Assembly: GCA_946699065.1 (NCBI GenBank)
Contig: CAMPDV010000850.1
Location: 62,001 to 126,000, forward strand
Length of the DNA: 64,000 nt
Reading direction: 5' to 3'
Source: Loxodes magnus
Lineage: Eukaryota; Ciliophora; Karyorelictea; Loxodida; Loxodidae
Shown here: piece by piece, positions 1-9,144 of the stretch
How positions within the stretch are numbered: the first letter of the stretch is position 1
How the letters are laid out: every line of letters begins with the position of its first letter
Notes under the pieces: model-generated
Databases searched by the model: none
The model's input: only the letters and a program-made list of their open reading frames with translations
Told to the model about the DNA's origin: nothing
Program-made: the position numbers and the translations under genes

Positions 1-1137
1 TATAATTTTTTAACATTATTAACTAAATAGAGTAAAAAATAAAAGGATGCTTCATGGAAATTAACATCAATAAAGCATTTTTCTTAAAGCTGAACTTTAG
101 TTTATTTCATTCTCTATTATGTATTTATATCTAAATGATATTTTATTATCTACTTATAATTGAAATATTTGAAATGTTAGGCATATAAATATCCTCATAT
201 AGTTATTTACTATTTTCATATCTTCACAAAATAAAAAATAATATAATAATTATTATTATTAATTATTAATTATAGTGTATTTATCATTATTAGGTTAATT
301 ACTTTAAGTTCAATTGCATGTGCTTCTATAAAATTTTTGCTATTTCCTTCGAAGTTTTTCATAGATTTCTAGTTCTTCAGCTCATTTTTCATCTTGTTCT
401 GAAGATAATTTATTTTCTTCCCTCTTAATTCTATATACCCTTTAGCTTCTTATAGTATTTCCTTCATTAATCAATAATTTGCTTCCTCTTCCATGTTTTT
501 ATTTTCTTCTATATCCTCTCTCTTCGTATATGTGTTTATATTATAGAACGAATATCAAAAATAGTCTGTATTCAACCTGTTTCTCCACACTCTATTACTT
601 AAAAATATCTAAGAGCTGTCTTTTATTTATTTAAGTTAAGTAAAAATGTTATAGTAGATTTAGGGAAATCTAAAGGGAGGATAGACCATAATAATATATT
701 TACAACGTTGAAATACTTATAAACCACCAATTTAAGAGTATTACTTTAATAAAACTCCTATTTGCTAACTTTAGTAATATTTAAGTCATATAAGATATTG
801 TCTTTGTATAATAGTTTTAAGCAAGTCTTAAACTTTTAGAATAGCAAAGAACTAAGATTTTTAATCAGTCACAAAAATAGAAATTTATTAGAGAATATTT
901 CATAATAGAGATGCTATAAAAGAAAATAATACTATAAAATTAAAATTACTTTGCCATTTCAAAAATAAACAGCAGTTTATAATTATCTTTTCAATTATAA
1001 ACTATACAATAAAGCAATTTATTTATCTCAATTATTAGTTAATTAGTAATTAACTTTTAAACGAAAAATCAAATTTAAGATAAATGTGTTAATCATTTTA
1101 TATATTTTTCAAAGACATTTTATATAAAATTGCTTAT
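1..1137. repeat. left copy of a direct repeat shared with the window end
   Basis: This stretch matches 62862-64000 almost base for base in the same orientation, with an offset of about 62861. Only a few differences are visible by eye: one base in the first 50, and a two-base length change in the TAA-rich tract near 240-290. The right copy runs to the window edge, so the true length is at least 1.1 kb. It may be a tandem duplication with a period near 62.9 kb, a dispersed segmental duplication, or an assembly joining two alleles. Confidence 0.9.
230..903 (-). CDS. hypothetical protein, possibly spliced (left copy)
   Basis: With Gln/Trp decoding the minus strand gives soluble, Lys/Glu/Gln-rich protein. 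A start is possible at 903 (MKYSLINFYFCDWLK) and another at 689 (MVYPPFRFPQ). The last part, about 270-530, includes MEEEANYWLMKEILQEAKG and is the most convincing. The best-looking stretches lie in different frames, which tiny introns of the size seen elsewhere here could explain, but no splice junction is proven. No family is recognised. The end is unclear: no in-frame TGA comes before the TAA-rich tract, whose length differs by two bases in the other copy. The whole region recurs near 63091-63764. Confidence 0.3.
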
Positions 1138-1234
1138 TAAATTAAAAAATTAGATTCATATACTATTTAATTAAATATACTTATATGTAAAAGAATTTAA
1201 TAAGAGTTATAAAAGTTTTAAAGCCAACTCTCAC
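904..1234. other. AT-rich intergenic stretch
   Basis: No gene, RNA or repeat unit is recognised here. It lies between the possible gene at 230-903 and the 3' end of MORN-F-box-LRR copy A, and most of it belongs to the direct repeat shared with the window end. Confidence 0.6.
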
Positions 1235-3811
1235 TCACAAAATCAAATTAATGCCTTATCCGTAAACTTAAATCTCTTAATATCCATTAAATATTTTTAT
1301 TTTTCTATATTTCTCCATTAATCCCCTAAACTATTCTTAAATTTCGATGTTCTAAAAAGTTACCTTTAAAATCTTTAAACCTTTATAAATATGATAAGGT
1401 TAGTTACTTTCATCATTTAAAGGAAATGTTTTGCTTGTAATTAAATTTTCACGTAAATCTAACTTTTATAATTTTATTGCTTTTTATAATATTTTAGTTA
1501 TATTATTATCATTTAAATTTAAACTACTAAGTTATAAGTTATTTAATTGACTAATTTATAATATCTCATCTAATCAATTTCCTTATATTTCTAAGTTTCT
1601 TAGTTTTAATCTTTGCAAATAAAAATTATTTTACTTCATTACTTGAATCATTTCAACATCTACTTAGTTTAGTTAGCCAAGCTCTACTGATTTTAATCTC
1701 TTGCAATGTTAGAAGATAAAAACTAAAGTTTCATGTGTTATTAGATTTAAGTCAATTAAACTAGTTTATTCATACTTCTATCCATAGTTACCTATTTACT
1801 TTAGAGAAGAGTTAGTAAGCTATACTAAGCTTTTTAATTTAAGTGACTAAATGTTATTAGTATTTTATAAAAGAATCTACAAATTTAAATCACTAAAACT
1901 ATCACAGTTTTAAATACTAACTTTATTAAGTTTACTGTATTTCACTTATAAAAACTACTTAAAGGATTCAGACTTGAAATTTCCTTATAACTATAAACTT
2001 TAAATTGTTGGATTTATCACTTTATCTAAAATTTACTAAGCAGAACCATATTCATAAGAATTAATTACAGTTAAGTTAGGACACAAATGAGTAAAATTAG
2101 AAGTTATTTTTGGATTATTTATGCAAAGTTATTAAATAAGTGTTCCTTTTTATTCTAAATAGTATTTTATATACTTTAGTTAAAGATTAAGACTTTTTAT
2201 TTTTAGTACTTTAAGTTTATTTAAATGCATACAATACTTAACTAAAAATTATCCACTAAGACCTTAATCGTTTTGATTACTATTCATATCATTTAAATCT
2301 AATGATTCAAGATTAGTCAAATATTCAATAAAATATAAATCATCATCCTTAAAAAATCCTTGAAATATTAAATTTCTTAAACTCTGATAAGGTAAAAAAG
2401 TAGGAAGTATAAATTTCTTATTATCACTATAAAGAGAAAAGTCTTATAATGTATCTTTTTTTCCTTGTTTAAGGTTTGTTCATTATCTTAATAAGATACT
2501 GTGATATAAAGTAGTTTATAATTAGTCTATCAAATGTTGAGATAAGTTATTCAAATCAATAACTAGCTTTATTATATCTTAACTCTATATTTATTTTATT
2601 ATTCAGTTTATTTTGCTTTTAATACGATCTATAGATCCATTCCAATATTTAATCTTTATAATTTAGAATTTATAATTATAGGAATAAAAAAAGTTATTAG
2701 TCTTTTATAAAGTGCAAATATCCTTTAAGCTAAGAAAAGTAAATATATTATTAAGGATATTTTAGCTCTATTTTATGAGTAATTATTAAATTTCTCCTTT
2801 TTACTTTCTCAATAAAATTTAATTCTAAATTCTTATAGAATCTTATAATTAGTTAAGAATATGCTTAACATTTTTATCCATTTTGAAGTAAAAAGAATCA
2901 AAAAATCCTCCATCATTGAAATATAAAATAGATCATTTTCCTAAAATTTAACCTCATTTTCAAAATCCTATAAGCATATCTCCATTTTTTCATTTATAGA
3001 TACCTTATCCATATTTATTATCTTATATCCAATCTCCTTCATAATTATCACCATTTGAATAATACATAACTCCTTATCAATGTCTTTAATCTTTAATCCA
3101 ACCTCCTTCATAAGTATCTCCACTTGAGTAATATATTATTCCTTTGCCTTCCTTTAAACCTTCTATTCATTAGCCTTCATATTTAAATTAATTTTTTCTT
3201 TCATATGTTCCTTATCCATGTCTTTTATCTTTTATCCAATCTCCTTCATAAATATCTCCATTTGAGTAATTCATTATTCCTTTGCCTTCTTTTAAGTCTT
3301 CTATTCATTATCCTGCATATTTTTAACCTTATATTCATTTATAAATACCTTATCCATATCATTAGTTTTTTACCCAATCTCCTTCATAAATATCTCCATT
3401 TGAGTAATTCAATGTTCCTTTTCCTTCTTTTTTATTTTCTTGCCATTATCCTTCATATTTATCTCCATATCATCATTTAAATGTACCTTTTCCATGTATT
3501 TTATCATTTAATCATTCTCCTTCATAAAAATCTCCGTTTGAGTAAAACATTGCTCCTCTACCTTCTCTTTTATCTTTTGATCATTATCCTTCATATTTGT
3601 GTCCAACTTTTCATTTATAAATACCGAATCCATGTCTTTAATCTTTTATCCAATCTCCTTCGTAGACTGCTCCATCTTAATAATAGTTTATTCTTTTACC
3701 TTCTAAACATTATCCTTCATATTTTGACGCATCTTTTTATTTACATTCGCCTTATCCATGCATTTTCCCATGAAGTAATTCTCTTTCATAGTTTTTCATG
3801 TTGTTTCCCAT
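1235..3811 (-). CDS. MORN-F-box-LRR protein, copy A
   Basis: ATG at 3811 (MGNNMKNYE) runs in frame for 859 codons to TGA at 1235-1237. Roughly residues 5-300 are tandem MORN repeats (pattern Y-E-G-[DEQ]-W...HGQG). An F-box-like segment starts near residue 351 (NILNNIFTFLSLKDIC), and leucine-rich repeats fill the C-terminal half. In known families F-box proteins bridge a substrate to Skp1/Cullin-1, LRRs bind the substrate, and MORN repeats often bind membranes or scaffolds. A role as a membrane- or cortex-tethered SCF adaptor is inference. Paralogues B, C and D end at the same TGA, after which alignment loses frame. That supports this TGA as the stop even though TGA is Trp inside the ORF. Antisense frames give Leu/His-rich shadows only. 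Confidence 0.83.
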
Positions 3812-3987
3812 TTTTTTATAATTTTAGCACTTATTATTTTTTAAATCTAATTTTATCAGTTTTGATCATAGTTTTTTCGTTATCCTTTTTTATATATTAA
3901 AATTAATTTAATTTAATTATTCCAATATAATTCTTTTTTAGTTTAACGTTTGAGAATTTAAATTTATTAATTTTTTTAATTATCATA
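3812..3987. other. 5' flank of copy A
   Basis: AT-rich leader and upstream region of copy A, conserved in the right arm in front of copy E (about 49020-49182). No promoter element is recognisable. Confidence 0.4.
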
Positions 3988-4470
3988 TTATATATTTTAA
4001 AACCGCCATAGCTGTTCGAAGGTGAACAACAAGGTCATCTTCATCAGAGGTTGGGGAAGTTAGGTACCCATAATCGACCTATGTCTTCCTCTGCTTTGGT
4101 TTGGCCTCGAGACATAAGATTCTTAGACCTTCGGCACTGGCTCAATTTAAATTTAATTTAATGATGGAACTAAAAAGAAATAATATTGCGAGCTTCATCA
4201 GAGGTGGGGAATTTAAGTACCCATAATTGACACATGTCGTCCTCTGCTTTGGTGATGCAATGAGACACAATCCTGCCATGTCCTTGGACCTCCAGCAAGT
4301 ATTAAAGATTACGAGTATTCTAAAATTATACCAGTATTGAGCAAGGTTTATCAGTATCTGATAATTTTATCAGTAACAAACATTCTTGTCAGTATGAAAC
4401 AATTTTTTTAAAGAGCTGCGCACCAACGAGAGTGCTACGCTCTATAATCAAATTTATTTATTTATTTATC
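3988..4470 (+). mobile_element. GC-richer SINE-like insertion, left arm only
   Basis: The right arm lacks this block: its sequence runs straight across the equivalent point near 48995. The block contains two diverged copies of a structured GC-richer core (4039-4100 and 4193-4253) in which CAGAGG can pair with CCTCTG. A run of CAGTA-containing motifs follows (about 4334-4396), and it ends in a tail at 4409-4449 beginning AAAGAGCTGCGCACC. The same tail closes the left-arm-only insertion at 15908-16225, on the other strand. No ORF is evident. Exact ends are uncertain by some tens of bases. Confidence 0.6.
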
Positions 4471-5601
4471 TTGATCTCATCAATTTTTAATTATTCTTGC
4501 TATAATATAATCTTTTATTCCTTCCTTTTTTGCTTTTTCCATTCTAACAATCGGATTCTATTTTTTTATTTAATTTTAATATTATAAAATATGATAATCC
4601 TATTTAAGTAGATTCATTCTAATGGATTATTATTTTTATTATTTTCTTAAATCTAAAATCATAATTTCATTCTATATCAAATATTATTCTTTTAAAAATT
4701 TCAAATATTAATAGATTAACCACTTTTAAAATTTTTAAATGCTATATTTTTCTATTTCCTCCTTATATAATTATTAGTTCTTTCATTTGGTCTTTTAATC
4801 TACCTAATTTTTTATCTTTTTATTATAACTTTTTCAACCTGGTTTATCTTCATAATGAATTAATCTTGCTTTTTGTTAATGATTACAATTAATTAGAGCT
4901 CCAATATCGTTTTCTTCTAAAGTTTGTCATAGGATCCAATATATGACATACAATTTAATATACTTTGCTTTGCTTATCAAGCTTTTATTTGCTTTTTAGA
5001 ATCTTCAGTTTCTTACGCAAATCAATATTTCTTAATTAGCTTTCGTTATTTACTGAAAGATCTACGATACATACAATTAGAATCACTTATACCATTTATT
5101 GATTCATGTTATTTATTTGCTTTCTTTCCATATTTTACCAAATAATGTTCAGATAAGAGATTTCACCAATTTACCCTAGATATTTTACTAAATATTATTT
5201 TCAATCTGTAAATAAATTTTAGAATCGTATTCTGTGAAAATTGCTTAAGATTGCGAAAAAGATTTGTCTGAGAATTGATAAAAGCAGGTTAGTTAAATAC
5301 TCCGCTATACGATATATATAGTAGAAATAATAGAGTTTGATTGGTAAAGGTTGTTTTAAAGATAAGATTTAAATATATTTAAGATGATATGTATAGTTAT
5401 ATTTGATAGTATAAAGAAAGTATTTGATTAAATTAGTAGTTGTTTATTTGATATAAAGTATAAATTAGTTTAACTAGTTCTATATAGGATAATGTATAAA
5501 TAAATAATTAAAAATATAAATGTTATTTTTAAATTTCCTTTTACTAGTAATTTTATCTATTTTGTATAAGTAATTTTAAATAACTTAATTTTATAAGTAA
5601 T
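4471..5601. other. arm sequence without a supportable gene
   Basis: The minus strand (plus strand at 48103-48995 in the other arm) reads as tempting Gln/Lys-rich protein such as GALINCNHQQKARLIHYEDK. However, the two arms differ by indels of two and four bases within it, so no frame is kept. I treat it as non-coding or as a decayed gene. Confidence 0.4.
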
Positions 5602-5614
5602 TAAAACAGAAAAA
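5602..5614 (+). repeat. target-site duplication, left side
   Basis: The 13-mer TAAAACAGAAAAA occurs here and again at 6445-6457, flanking the coiled-coil/zinc-knuckle element. The unoccupied right arm has it once, as reverse complement, at 46971-46983. This is direct evidence of insertion after the arms were duplicated. Confidence 0.88.
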
Positions 5615-5625
5615 TATAAAAAAAG

Positions 5626-6420
5626 ATGTTAAGCAAGCAGTAGAAAATTGAAGCAAAGAAAGCCAGAAAGCTTGCATAAAAGCAAATAGAACATCAAATA
5701 AAAGAACTTACCGACCCTGACTCTCCTCCATCGGTAAAAGGAAAGCGCCTTGAAGGGAATACTAAGGACCAGGAATCTGATACAATCGAATCATTAAGCA
5801 ATCAAATTTGACTTATGAAGAAAAATTTCTAAAAGCAGGATGAGGTAATATTTAATCTCGCGGAAAAGATAAGGGAACTCCTAAATACAATCGAAGAACT
5901 TAATTAGGAAACAAACTGTTTAAGGAATCAACTGATACAAAGTCAAGTAGTGACTAAAGAACAACTCTGACTATAATCCTAATCTAGATCTAACAAAGTT
6001 GACAGAATGGACATTGAATAAGAATAAAAAACATAGAACTAATAGAATTAATAAGAATTGAAATAAGAATAGAATCTAATAGCTAGAATAGAAAAGATAG
6101 AGAGCCACTTATATCCAGAATTCAAGCCTTAAATCACCAAATATAGAAGATGCTGGTTCTGCCACTCAAATAACCATTTACTGAAGACTTGCCAAAACTT
6201 TAAGTAACTAAAGAGAAAGGAAGATCAAAAGACGTGAAGATAACTTACAAGACTATACGTAACTCCATAAGGAGTATTCAAGAAGAAGATTTCCAACGGA
6301 ACAAGAAGATTATCATAGTGGTTACCTCCCACTTAAAAAACTTGGTCGTGGTTTCCACCACGTTAAAAAACTGGCAGCGAGAACCTGGTTTAGATTCCAG
6401 GGAACGCAAACTTTTTTTGA
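5626..6420 (+). CDS. coiled-coil CCHC zinc-knuckle protein (ORF1/gag-like)
   Basis: 265 codons from ATG to TGA in one frame with Gln/Trp decoding. Order of parts: a basic N-terminus (MLSKQQKIEAKKARKLAQKQ), a Ser/Pro patch, a Glu/Leu/Gln-rich coiled coil, a Gln-rich linker, then one zinc knuckle of exact CX2CX4HX4C spacing (CWFCHSNNHLLKTC, near residues 187-200) and a basic tail. Such proteins in non-LTR retrotransposons (ORF1) and gag proteins bind the element RNA. Which class applies cannot be decided here, because no polymerase is attached. It reads whole. Codon use and the GC-richer 3' part differ from the MORN genes nearby. Confidence 0.75.
6317..6401 (+). other. three consecutive hairpins at the element 3' end
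   Basis: Perfect 5-bp stems: AGTGG (6317-6321) with CCACT (6329-6333); CGTGG (6347-6351) with CCACG (6358-6362); CCTGG (6384-6388) with CCAGG (6397-6401). The third loop and stem resemble a tRNA T-arm/B-box. The related insertion at 47237-48102 keeps the first and third hairpins at the same places (47958-47974 and 48026-48042). They may be the RNA feature recognised for reverse transcription, but they also lie inside the ORF. Confidence 0.55.
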
Positions 6421-6457
6421 CTTTTAGTTTACTATATATATATATAAAACAGAAAAA

Positions 6458-7223
6458 TTTTGAAGCTAAATTACCTAGAACACTAGTTATTTCTAATTTA
6501 AATTACAAAATTTACTAAATAAAATATTTTAGAGTAGAAGCAATGCTGAGTTGTTGCTGACTTACTAAATTAAGATTAAATTAAATAAAAATCACATTAT
6601 AACTCTTATTTCTTTATTTTTTACAAAAGTAAATAAGATGCCATCAATTCCTAAGCCAATAATAAGTTATTTTTCTTTAGTAACTGAAAAAAGGATTTCA
6701 ATATTATGATTATTTTACATGCTAACTTACTTTTTCGATATTTAATTACAGAATTAAAAAAATGCAAGACTAAAATATTTTTATGTATATGATAAAAAAT
6801 ACAAAATCATAACATTATTACTATAATGTAACTATTTAAAAATTAGAAGAAATCAGTAACTCATATAAATCAGATACTTTATTTTATTATGTTCCTAAAA
6901 TTCAACCATAATTCCTTTCGTCTTCCTCCATTATATCGTTGCTTTTTGTACTTTCTTGTTGGACTTCTTTAGTCTCTAATTAATTGCTTGTGCTTTATCC
7001 TACACTTTTAATAATTTTTTAGTAGATTGGTGTAAAAAATAGATATTTGAAGGTATAAATTGTTTATTTATGAGAAGTAATCTATTTTATTTAGACATGG
7101 TCATATGTTATTAATTTTTCAAATTTTTTAGAGAGAGCAATTTGAAAATTTTCTAAGTAAATAAAAATAAAATGCACATTAAAGGTAAAAGGAGTCTTTA
7201 CCTCTGCATGAAGAGTTAATTTT
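6458..7223. other. AT-rich arm sequence, no gene seen
   Basis: Nearly identical to 46205-46970 in the other arm, including non-coding-looking parts. No domain or RNA is recognised. Confidence 0.5.
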
Positions 7224-7616
7224 TCACAAGATAATTACACGAATATAAATAATATTGAAAACTGTAAGATTAAGTGCGTGACTTTAATATTTAAATTATC
7301 TCTTTCTCTGTATTCCTAACTAATTTTAGTATAAATTATTTCAGCAAATTTCTAAAGCTCTTTTAGTTGCTATAGTCTGTACAATTGGCATGCTCTTTAA
7401 AATAGGAATTAGTATCTTTATCATATTTTTTTAAAGCTTTATATTTAATATAGTTTTAAAGAGGAAACGACTAAAAGCATAAAGCTGATTATTTATTCTC
7501 ATATCATAGAACTTTAACATCTTTTTTAATTACTAAACAATATAAAATTTTAAGTTCCAGCTAACTGCAAACAGCTTGCCTATATCAGAATCAGGATAAT
7601 TCACAGCTTCTTTCAT
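7224..7616 (-). CDS. hypothetical 130-residue protein (left arm)
   Basis: ATG at 7616 reads MKEAVNYPDSDIGKLFAVSW and stays in frame to TGA at 7224-7226 (131 codons). It is basic, with internal TAA/TAG Gln and one internal TGA (ALEICWNN). No family is recognised. The right-arm copy at 45812-46204 is the same length with no visible change. Since flanking non-coding sequence is equally conserved, this gives no evidence of selection. It could be chance in a stop-poor code. Confidence 0.4.
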
Positions 7617-7751
7617 TTATAAAGCTACTTAAAGAATTAAAAAAACTAGAATGTATATTATTTAAAATTCCTTATTTTATATAAAATACCTGATATTTAC
7701 TCAAATCATATGCCAATATTCTTAAAACTATTGGCTTAACAATAGTATAAG

Positions 7752-7817
7752 GCTCAAATACCTCAGTAGGGACAGCCTTAGACTGAACATCTAAAGGTTA
7801 AATCCCAGGTTTGGGCA
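7752..7817 (+). pseudogene. decayed tRNA-Phe copy (left arm)
   Basis: This aligns along most of its length with the intact tRNA-Phe at 62412-62484, including the GAA anticodon loop region. The T-arm is shortened and the acceptor stem no longer pairs fully, so it is about 66 bases instead of 73. The inverted copy lies at 45611-45676. It is followed by a T run as in a Pol III gene. Confidence 0.75.
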
Positions 7818-8031
7818 TTTTTTAGAATAAAATAAATGAATTTTAAATAACTTAAATAGTATTTTAATATTATCAGCAATAAATACTAATATTTATTTTA
7901 GGTAGGCAGATTCAAATCCTTATCTTATATAGCTAAACAACATTATATTTATTTCATTATTATTTGGTTTTATCAAAATATTACATACTTAAAATCTCAA
8001 AATTATTAATAACTAATTTAAATAATATCAA

Positions 8032-9066
8032 ATGGCTGGCTTCAAGAAGCGTTTTTACCATCTCCTTAGGACAGAAGAGAAAACCAGAAGCACATATTCT
8101 CACCACGTCTTCTTCAACTTAACACTCTTCTTAATAAAAATAACCAGCACTATCTAATAGATTAGAAGAACTTATAAAAAATACTAACTTCTACAAATCG
8201 AAATAAAGTGAATCTCTTCCATCAAAGGACAAGTAAGAACTGAGATAAAGTTCAGAACAGAAAAGTTAACACAGCTCTCAACATCTCCATTGAAAACTAA
8301 AAAAAGAGTTCACTCAACTGAATTCATAAAAATAATAATGAAAAAATAAAAAATAAACGAAGAAGGTAAAGTACGATAATTCAATATAAATCCTATTACC
8401 TTTTATTTAGACAATACTGAAATAGAATAAATGGACTCTTTGTAGATGAAACAGCTGATTTATCAACTTATTAGAAATGTAAAAAAATCTCGAAGAGGAA
8501 TTAAATTCCCAGAAGGAAGAGATTTTTGTAATAAGTCAGGATTTGACAAATCCTGAAGATGATGATTAAGCCCATATGGTAGACCGAAGAGCTAAAGTCG
8601 GAGTTTATGAGCAAATAGCAAGTTTTAAGAATTATATTTGAGTAATGTAAGAGCAATACGAGAAAAAATGAGTAAAATTAGATTAAAGACTCAAATTAAT
8701 AGAAGAAAACTTGTAGAAGCCTTCATAAGGAACTCCAATGGAAATAGAGAAACAAGAAAAGGCATTTCTGAGAGCAAGAAAAAGATGCTATATTTGCAAC
8801 AGCATTTGACATTTATGGCGAAAATGTCCCCAATAGAAAAAAATAAGAATGAATATCTGGAGAAATGTTAACTAAAAGCAACTGAAGTAACGAGCGACGG
8901 AATTCTTCCCATCTGGAAATGGGAAATTTGAAAAAAAATTCTCAACTCAGACTATATAAAAGAGAGAAGTAAAGGAAAAAGTGCAATGAAAGGATAGAAC
9001 AGGTAGGAACGGAGATTTTATACATTTAAAACTTCAATTAACCGGAAGATGAACAGTTGTTTTGGT
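8032..9066 (+). mobile_element. coiled-coil/zinc-knuckle element, second subfamily (left arm)
   Basis: Begins ATGGCTGGCTTCAAG. The latter half reads as a coiled coil rich in Lys/Glu/Gln leading to a good CX2CX4HX4C zinc knuckle (CYICNSIWHLWRKC, near 8790) and a basic tail. A related copy sits at 13962-14835. The inverted counterpart is at 44362-45396, and the two arms differ by indels that do not keep frame. The element looks broken, with several breaks, and was already present before the arms were duplicated. Confidence 0.6.
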
Positions 9067-9144
9067 GATTTAATAATATTTAAAATAATTTTAACTTAAT
9101 TAAATAAGATTTATTATAGAGTTATAATAGTTCGTAAGCCTATC

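Larger units (their letters stand above)
5615..6457 (+). mobile_element. single-ORF coiled-coil/zinc-knuckle element 1
   Basis: An 843-base insertion including one copy of its 13-base target-site duplication, absent from the equivalent site in the right arm. It holds one ORF (5626-6420) and ends in three short hairpins followed by an AT repeat. The target duplication of this length, with no terminal inverted repeats, points to reverse-transcription-type insertion. No reverse transcriptase is inside, so a partner must have supplied it. It reads without a break, so it is young or maintained. Confidence 0.8.

Noticed and set aside
3205-3890. CRISPR-like regular repeats
   Set aside because: The regular spacing of about 69 bases comes from MORN codon repeats, not from identical repeats with unique spacers.
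3205-3900. Long Leu/His/Ile-rich open frames on the plus strand
   Set aside because: They are antisense shadows of the MORN repeats of copy A: the repeated IHVFYLL pattern is the reverse complement of the GQGIYKW type. The same applies at 10845-11822, 36459-36857, 41558-42583 (minus) and 49094-49801 (minus).
8638-8871. 77-codon standard-code ORF on the plus strand, and its twin at 44557-44790
   Set aside because: The zinc-knuckle protein of the mobile element runs through the same DNA in another frame, so this ORF is a shadow.
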